Origin: Mycocentrospora acerina
Lineage: Eukaryota > Ascomycota > Dothideomycetes > Pleosporales
Assembly: GCA_022701365.1 (NCBI GenBank)
Contig: JAKUHH010000072.1
Coordinates: 620,001-684,000, forward strand
DNA: 64,000 nucleotides
Direction: 5' to 3'
In this document: positions 59,817 to 64,000 of the stretch, piece after piece
Layout of the letters: every line of letters starts with the position of its first letter
How positions within the stretch are numbered: the stretch's first letter is position 1
Position numbers and translations under genes: made by a program
The notes under the pieces: generated by a model
Databases searched by the model: none
Seen by the model: only the letters and a program-made list of their open reading frames with translations
What the model was told of the DNA's origin: nothing

Positions 59817-60689
59817 TCAAGTCTTTTTCGTCGGCGACAGCATCGAGCAGGCACCAAGGGCAGCAGAACCCTGCCAAGCGGTAGCAGTCGCCGTGTTGGG
59901 CCAGTCGCTATCCTCAGCAGCCGTGGTAGCGTTGCCAGCCTTGTCGTTGTTTGATGCTTGAAGAGGGGCTTCAATCCAGCTACCACCAGCGTTCTTGTTG
60001 GTAGGCTTGTTGCAGCGTGCAGCACCATGTCCAAACTCCTGGCAGTTTCTGCACTTTACACGGCTCCAGCCGCAAGGCTTGCCACAGTCGCGACGCAAAT
60101 GTCCCTCAGTGTTGCAGTTATTGTAGCGTGTAACCTTGCCATGAGGACAGTCACAGGACATATGGCCTTGCCCCTCGCAGTTGATGTAGCTCATAAACTT
60201 TTCGTGAGGACAGTCACAGGAGATATGGTCTTGCTTCTTGCAGTTGTTGTAGCGTGTAACCTTGCCATGAGGACAGTCACACGACATATGGCCTTGCCCC
60301 TCGCAGTTGATGTAGCTCATAACCTTATCATGAGGACAGACACAGGATATATGGCCTTGCTTCTTGCAGCTTTTGTAGTGTATAACTTTGCCATGAGGAC
60401 AGACACAGGATATATGGTCTTGCTTCTTGCAGTTGTTGTAGCATGTAACCTTGCCACGAGGACAGTCACAGGATATATGGCCTTGCCCCTCGCAGTTGAT
60501 GTAGCTCATAACCGTATCGTGAGGACAGACACAGGACATATGGCCTTGCCCCTCGCAGTTGATGTAGCTCATAAACTTGTCGTGAGGACAGTCACAGGAT
60601 ATATGGCCTTGCTCCTTGCAGTTGTGGCATGCACGGCTGTTACTACCTCCGCCACGACGAGGAGCCTCAGGGCGATTGGCCTTGTTGTG
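59817..60689 (-). CDS. Multi-zinc-knuckle (CCHC) protein, 5' end unresolved
   Basis: The open part encodes about 290 residues from a likely acceptor (CTCATTAG) at 60690. It begins HNKANRPEAPRRGGGSNSR, followed by ten knuckle units of about 21 residues. The first (ACHNCKEQGHISCDC) and last (VKCRNCQEFGHGAARC) are canonical C-x2-C-x4-H-x4-C. Seven of the eight between have lost the first cysteine (SYINCEGQGH, RYNNCKKQDH) and one has C-x3-C. The closing VKCRNCQEFGH-x-x-x-RC is typical of the fungal GIS2/Byr3/CNBP family, which bind single-stranded nucleic acid. No upstream ATG can be joined in phase; an internal ATG at 60572 would give 251 residues and lose the first good knuckle. It may be a real gene with an unseen first exon or a decaying copy. 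Confidence 0.65.
   Translation of the reverse strand, partial: HNKANRPEAPRRGGGSNSRACHNCKEQGHISCDCPHDKFMSYINCEGQGHMSCVCPHDTVMSYINCEGQGHISCDCPRGKVTCYNNCKKQDHISCVCPHGKVIHYKSCKKQGHISCVCPHDKVMSYINCEGQGHMSCDCPHGKVTRYNNCKKQDHISCDCPHEKFMSYINCEGQGHMSCDCPHGKVTRYNNCNTEGHLRRDCGKPCGWSRVKCRNCQEFGHGAARCNKPTNKNAGGSWIEAPLQASNNDKAGNATTAAEDSDWPNTATATAWQGSAALGACSMLSPTKKT
60130..60640 (-). repeat. 63-bp tandem knuckle repeats
   Basis: Units of 21 codons alternate between a MSYINCEGQGHMSCDCPHGKV type and a TRYNNCKKQDHISCDCPHEKF-like type, with few base differences between like units. This points to recent expansion of a two-unit, 126-bp block. Confidence 0.75.
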
Positions 60690-61692
60690 TCTAATGAGAT
60701 GTCAGTATTCAGAAATCTTTGAAATGAATTGAACAGGATCTTGGATGAGCCATCAACGGACTGCGCCACAGAGTTGTGAATATTTTTGCTGCTTACTGTA
60801 GTACGGTTTTACTAGTATTGATCAGTCTCAACACTTCTTATTCGTTTGTGCACCACCTCTGCCCTAGACTGCACCCAACCGCTTAGCACTTCCTCTACCA
60901 CCACCGATTACACCATATGGTTTTCTGTGATCCTGACTAATTGGTTTCTAGGTAGCTAATGTATGCAATTCTTACGCAAATTGGGATCTGAGAGTTGTGG
61001 TTACACTTCCATACACTCACGTCTTAGACCGCTATGTTTTTTGACACACTTCACTGCCATATCCATTGATGTCTTTACTCTTACTTAAAATCCGCTTTGT
61101 TGTTCTTTCTGCACGTGCCATCATAGTCAACATGCTCATGTTATACCTGTTTGCATGAATGCCGCAATTGATGAGGATGGTTCACCATGCTAACGTGACT
61201 GACTCCATTTCGGAGTATTTGTAGTACTGATGATACTTGGTGGCATCTGTTCGTTCAGATCTAAACACTGATGCACTTTCTAGTTGACTGCGTGTGGAAT
61301 CGTGTTGTATGACGGAGTGAGACCGTACTGCTCTTGCAACGCGATTTAGGGGATGCAACTTTCTCAGAAGGTGTAAAACTGACGCTTACACATTTGAAAT
61401 GTGCCGTGACCGTCTATTATGGCCTATCGAGCGAGATATCAAGCTGCGTGTGCATGAGGATGTTGGTGTTCGTGGTGGCCACGACGTGCCTTCTCTTTCA
61501 GGTTGGGCGTGCCTTCCCCAGGAAGAGGACTGATGCCAGAATCGATCGATTGATGTCTCACCGGACGAATTCTTCTGTTCTCCTTCATTCATCACTTTAT
61601 AGCTTCGTGAGTATGCAATTGAGCCATCGGACATGTTAACTGACCATTTTGTAGCTGCCCAAAGCGACAGACTCAAGCTCGAACCTATAAAC
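60690..61692. other. Divergent spacer with leader of the GIY-YIG gene
   Basis: An intron with GTGAGT donor at 61606, a TAACTGAC branch and a TTTTGTAG acceptor lies just before the start codon at 61693, probably in the 5' UTR. A 44-codon upstream frame starts at about 61399. On the minus side a GTAAGC donor at 60796 could belong to the missing first exon of the zinc-knuckle gene. Confidence 0.45.
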
Positions 61693-63516
61693 ATGAATTT
61701 CGTACGCCGAAGCACGCGCACACGAACGACGAAACAGTCGTATGTGGAGGTGCCTGAGGATAACGAAGATCTCTTTGGTGATGAGGCGTCAAGCCCAGTC
61801 ACAACAAGGCCTTCTAAGAGACGTCGTCCAGTAGTCATTGACTCTGACGAGGAATCTGACGAAGTTACCTTCCCTTCATCCACGAGTCCAGCGAGAGCTG
61901 CTCGTGGAAGGAAGCATGCTACGGCCTCTGCTTCCAAACCTGTAGCATCTGCTGCAAACAGGCAGCTCTATCAAGAGATATCTGCCGCATCTGACATCCC
62001 TGAAGGCGAAATGCCGACGGGTGACGATGATGAATTCGTCGCGGAGACTACTGCAGAAAGCACTGCAGGAATCGAAGTAGACGAGGACAGTGACGAGGAA
62101 GATGAATTCTTCCCCGGCCCTGATCCTAATATCGAAGATGATACCATGGACGATTCAATCGTCCACGGTGACTCTTTGAGACTCGACGTCACGGACGCTG
62201 AGGTCAACTCGGGTTTTGCGCAAAAGTTGCGCATTATCTTAGACGCCTTGTGCGAATGGGCTAAGAGTGTCGATTATTCCGACTTCAAGGCCATGGCCGC
62301 TGCGGATCGCCCTGTAACGAGGAGTACATGGCGAGTCCTGCAAAAAGTCAGTGTGGATTTCCTGCTGGTAATGTACTTGCCAGGAATTCCAATCCAAGTT
62401 CAAGAGCTATTCCTCAAGAGGGAATGGAGCCTTAGGGACATCGTTTCCCTTCCAGAAGTGGAAGAGAGCGATGCGAGTGATCAGGGACTGTACGGGAATT
62501 TCCCTACTGGTTGTTTGATTCACGTCCCAGAAATTGGCTGTGAGTGCTATGTTGGGTCAACAGTTGAACTGTCGAAACGCATTGCAGACCACCTCAAGAT
62601 CTCGTGCCAATATAGTGTTGGTACACTTCCCAAGTGCCACGAGAGAAGTCTGCATTATCGCACTACGTGTCGCGATGATGTTGTCTGCAACTTTCGTAAA
62701 CTTGCCGGGTTCAAGCGACCTATCCACAAAGGATATCTTGTACTTCTGGAAGGCATCTTCATGGTGCTTTTCGGATCGTATAATTACCGAGGCTACTGCA
62801 GTACGTGGGCCACACAATCTTCCTACGATATGGTTAGGGATCTTCGAGCGAGGCTCGATCTCCCGGCGATTCCATGGAGGGGATTGAATGCAGCATGGCC
62901 CTTACGTCAGGGTTTCACTGCAAATGGTTCCAGGATGCAGTCAGAGTGCTGCAACCCAGAATGCAAGGCCATGACCGTCCCGTACAGAATGGCGCCGGAT
63001 GGTCCAAAGACCCCTCGCGCACTTTCTGATGCATGGAACCCTCTGGGCGGGTATCTGTGCCGGCGATGCGATAGCTACCGCGAGCGCCATGGAGTGTTGC
63101 CAGACAGTGGCACACTGGCAAAGCTCAGGTCTAATTATGACACTGAGATTGCTAAGAGCGACTTGCGCAAATCACTCCAAGCCGTCATCTGCGAAAATTG
63201 CGGAGATGTGGAAGGTGCGGATGGCGCTGAGAATAGTCGCAATGGTGGCGGTACGAGACACATTGCCTCGAATGGTCGAATCCGCTGCATGGCATGCGAT
63301 TCGTATCTTCGTATATTTGGCAAAGAACGTAATCTCGACTTTGCTAGGCAAAAAGCAGCTCGCGAACAAGCGAAAGCAGATCGTGCAGCAGGCCGACCGG
63401 TCCGCTGCAAACACTGTAACGCAGCTGAGCCTGCTGACAGAAAAAAGCATCATACCGCTTCTAGACAGAGCGGCATGGTATGTCGGAGGTGTTACGACCA
63501 ATTCCGCCGCAGATGA
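61693..63516 (+). CDS. GIY-YIG nuclease-like protein with three CxxC-CxxC fingers
   Basis: Single coding exon of 607 residues. Residues 1-180 are disordered, basic then strongly acidic (nuclear-type). Residues 185-270 are helical. Residues about 273-385 match a GIY-YIG nuclease: GCLIHVPE for the first strand, CYVGSTVELSKRIADHLK for YIG-x-T-x-x-L-x-x-R-x-x-x-H, a conserved Glu in LVLLEGIFMVLFG and Asn in SYNYRG. Three treble-clef-like fingers follow: CCNPEC...CRRCDSYRERHG (about 418-460), CENCGD...CMACDSYLRIFG (499-538) and CKHCNA...CRRCYDQF (571-605), spaced like degenerate GATA fingers. The first Tyr of GIY is Leu, so activity is not certain. I know of no characterised protein with this order. 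A domain borrowed from a mobile element is possible. Confidence 0.82.
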   Translation: MNFVRRSTRTRTTKQSYVEVPEDNEDLFGDEASSPVTTRPSKRRRPVVIDSDEESDEVTFPSSTSPARAARGRKHATASASKPVASAANRQLYQEISAASDIPEGEMPTGDDDEFVAETTAESTAGIEVDEDSDEEDEFFPGPDPNIEDDTMDDSIVHGDSLRLDVTDAEVNSGFAQKLRIILDALCEWAKSVDYSDFKAMAAADRPVTRSTWRVLQKVSVDFLLVMYLPGIPIQVQELFLKREWSLRDIVSLPEVEESDASDQGLYGNFPTGCLIHVPEIGCECYVGSTVELSKRIADHLKISCQYSVGTLPKCHERSLHYRTTCRDDVVCNFRKLAGFKRPIHKGYLVLLEGIFMVLFGSYNYRGYCSTWATQSSYDMVRDLRARLDLPAIPWRGLNAAWPLRQGFTANGSRMQSECCNPECKAMTVPYRMAPDGPKTPRALSDAWNPLGGYLCRRCDSYRERHGVLPDSGTLAKLRSNYDTEIAKSDLRKSLQAVICENCGDVEGADGAENSRNGGGTRHIASNGRIRCMACDSYLRIFGKERNLDFARQKAAREQAKADRAAGRPVRCKHCNAAEPADRKKHHTASRQSGMVCRRCYDQFRRR

Positions 63517-64000
63517 AGAAACCTGGCAAGGTAGATATGTTCTGCTTGTCAGTTTTCGGACTCTGTGATTCGGCAAAGCAGATGTGTTCTGCTTGTCGGT
63601 ACGATGTGAAAATCGTATGGGCTGACGAAGTCGGATCTGCTACCTCCCCGTATGGAGCCTTTGTGCTCCTGGTGTCGCCCGGAAACAGCTCTATGGTTCG
63701 TCCTAGAGGCTGGCCAAAGCAGAACGCATCTTTTGCATTAGCGGAGTACTTCATCAATACGTTCTCTGATCAGATGAGTTAAATCCAATGCTCGTGACTG
63801 GCTCGAACTCTGAAGGAAGAACATGACATTCCGCTTTCTTTTCGATGTACTGATGTTGACAGATCCCGCTATGGTAACGCATTTCAGATTAAACCTGCTC
63901 CTGGATGACACGACTACATTTTCAGTGCCGGAGTAAAACGTCTAAAATTATCCAGTTAAAGGAGATGACAGCAACACAACAAGCTCGGTGAAACCATTAA
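63517..64000. other. 3' region of the GIY-YIG gene with a trailing half-finger frame
   Basis: A shifted frame to 63782 encodes MCSACRYDVKIVW, which resembles the second half of the preceding fingers. No splice solution joins it cleanly. The remainder is unremarkable. Confidence 0.4.

Overview
The window is nuclear DNA of a filamentous ascomycete (Pezizomycotina). The evidence is short GT-AG introns of about 50-200 bp with CTAAC or CTGAC branch sites, fungus-only genes (flbD, UstYa/DUF3328, AA13 starch LPMO, eEF3), a C-rich codon bias in eEF3, and gene-rich blocks separated by AT-rich gene-poor stretches. Gene content (victorin-type repeat precursor plus UstYa, AA13 with CBM20) suggests a Dothideomycete; that placement is inference.

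Layout. 1-4194: long upstream/leader region of flbD, then flbD (4195-5343). 5344-15177: about 10 kb with no convincing protein gene and one intron-containing tRNA-Arg(CCU) at 10645-10732. 15178-24339: carbohydrate island. A starch-active AA13 LPMO with CBM20 and a secreted GH13 alpha-amylase with CBM20 are divergently transcribed from a 1.05 kb promoter containing a perfect CGG-N8-CGG (AmyR-type) site; an MFS sugar transporter and an intracellular GH51 arabinofuranosidase follow. 25979-36578: an accessory block of a sulfotransferase-like P-loop protein, a GST, an NAD(P)-binding reductase, an S15/CocE-type hydrolase, a UstYa-family oxidase with both HxxHC motifs, and a secreted protein built of eight repeat modules with regularly spaced Kex2-type KR/RR sites. 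The last two form a divergent pair with the hallmarks of a dikaritin-type RiPP pathway. I regard this as the most interesting system in the window.

37590-58814 is mostly housekeeping: mitochondrial ribosomal protein mL44, a small mitochondrial membrane protein, a Mak32-like PfkB kinase, cyclase-associated protein Srv2/CAP, a pseudokinase, a type I membrane protein of unknown function, a class V PLP enzyme, and translation elongation factor 3. Between CAP and the pseudokinase lies a cluster of non-B-DNA-prone repeats: a perfect four-run G-quadruplex motif, GA/CT, CA and TA tracts, an uninterrupted (TG)406, and (GGA)11.

59817-63516 holds a ten-unit zinc-knuckle gene whose internal knuckles have lost the first canonical cysteine, and a protein with a GIY-YIG nuclease-like domain followed by three CxxC...CxxC fingers. 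I assigned intron boundaries by hand from splice signals and checked that reading phase is kept across every junction of the multi-exon genes called with high confidence.
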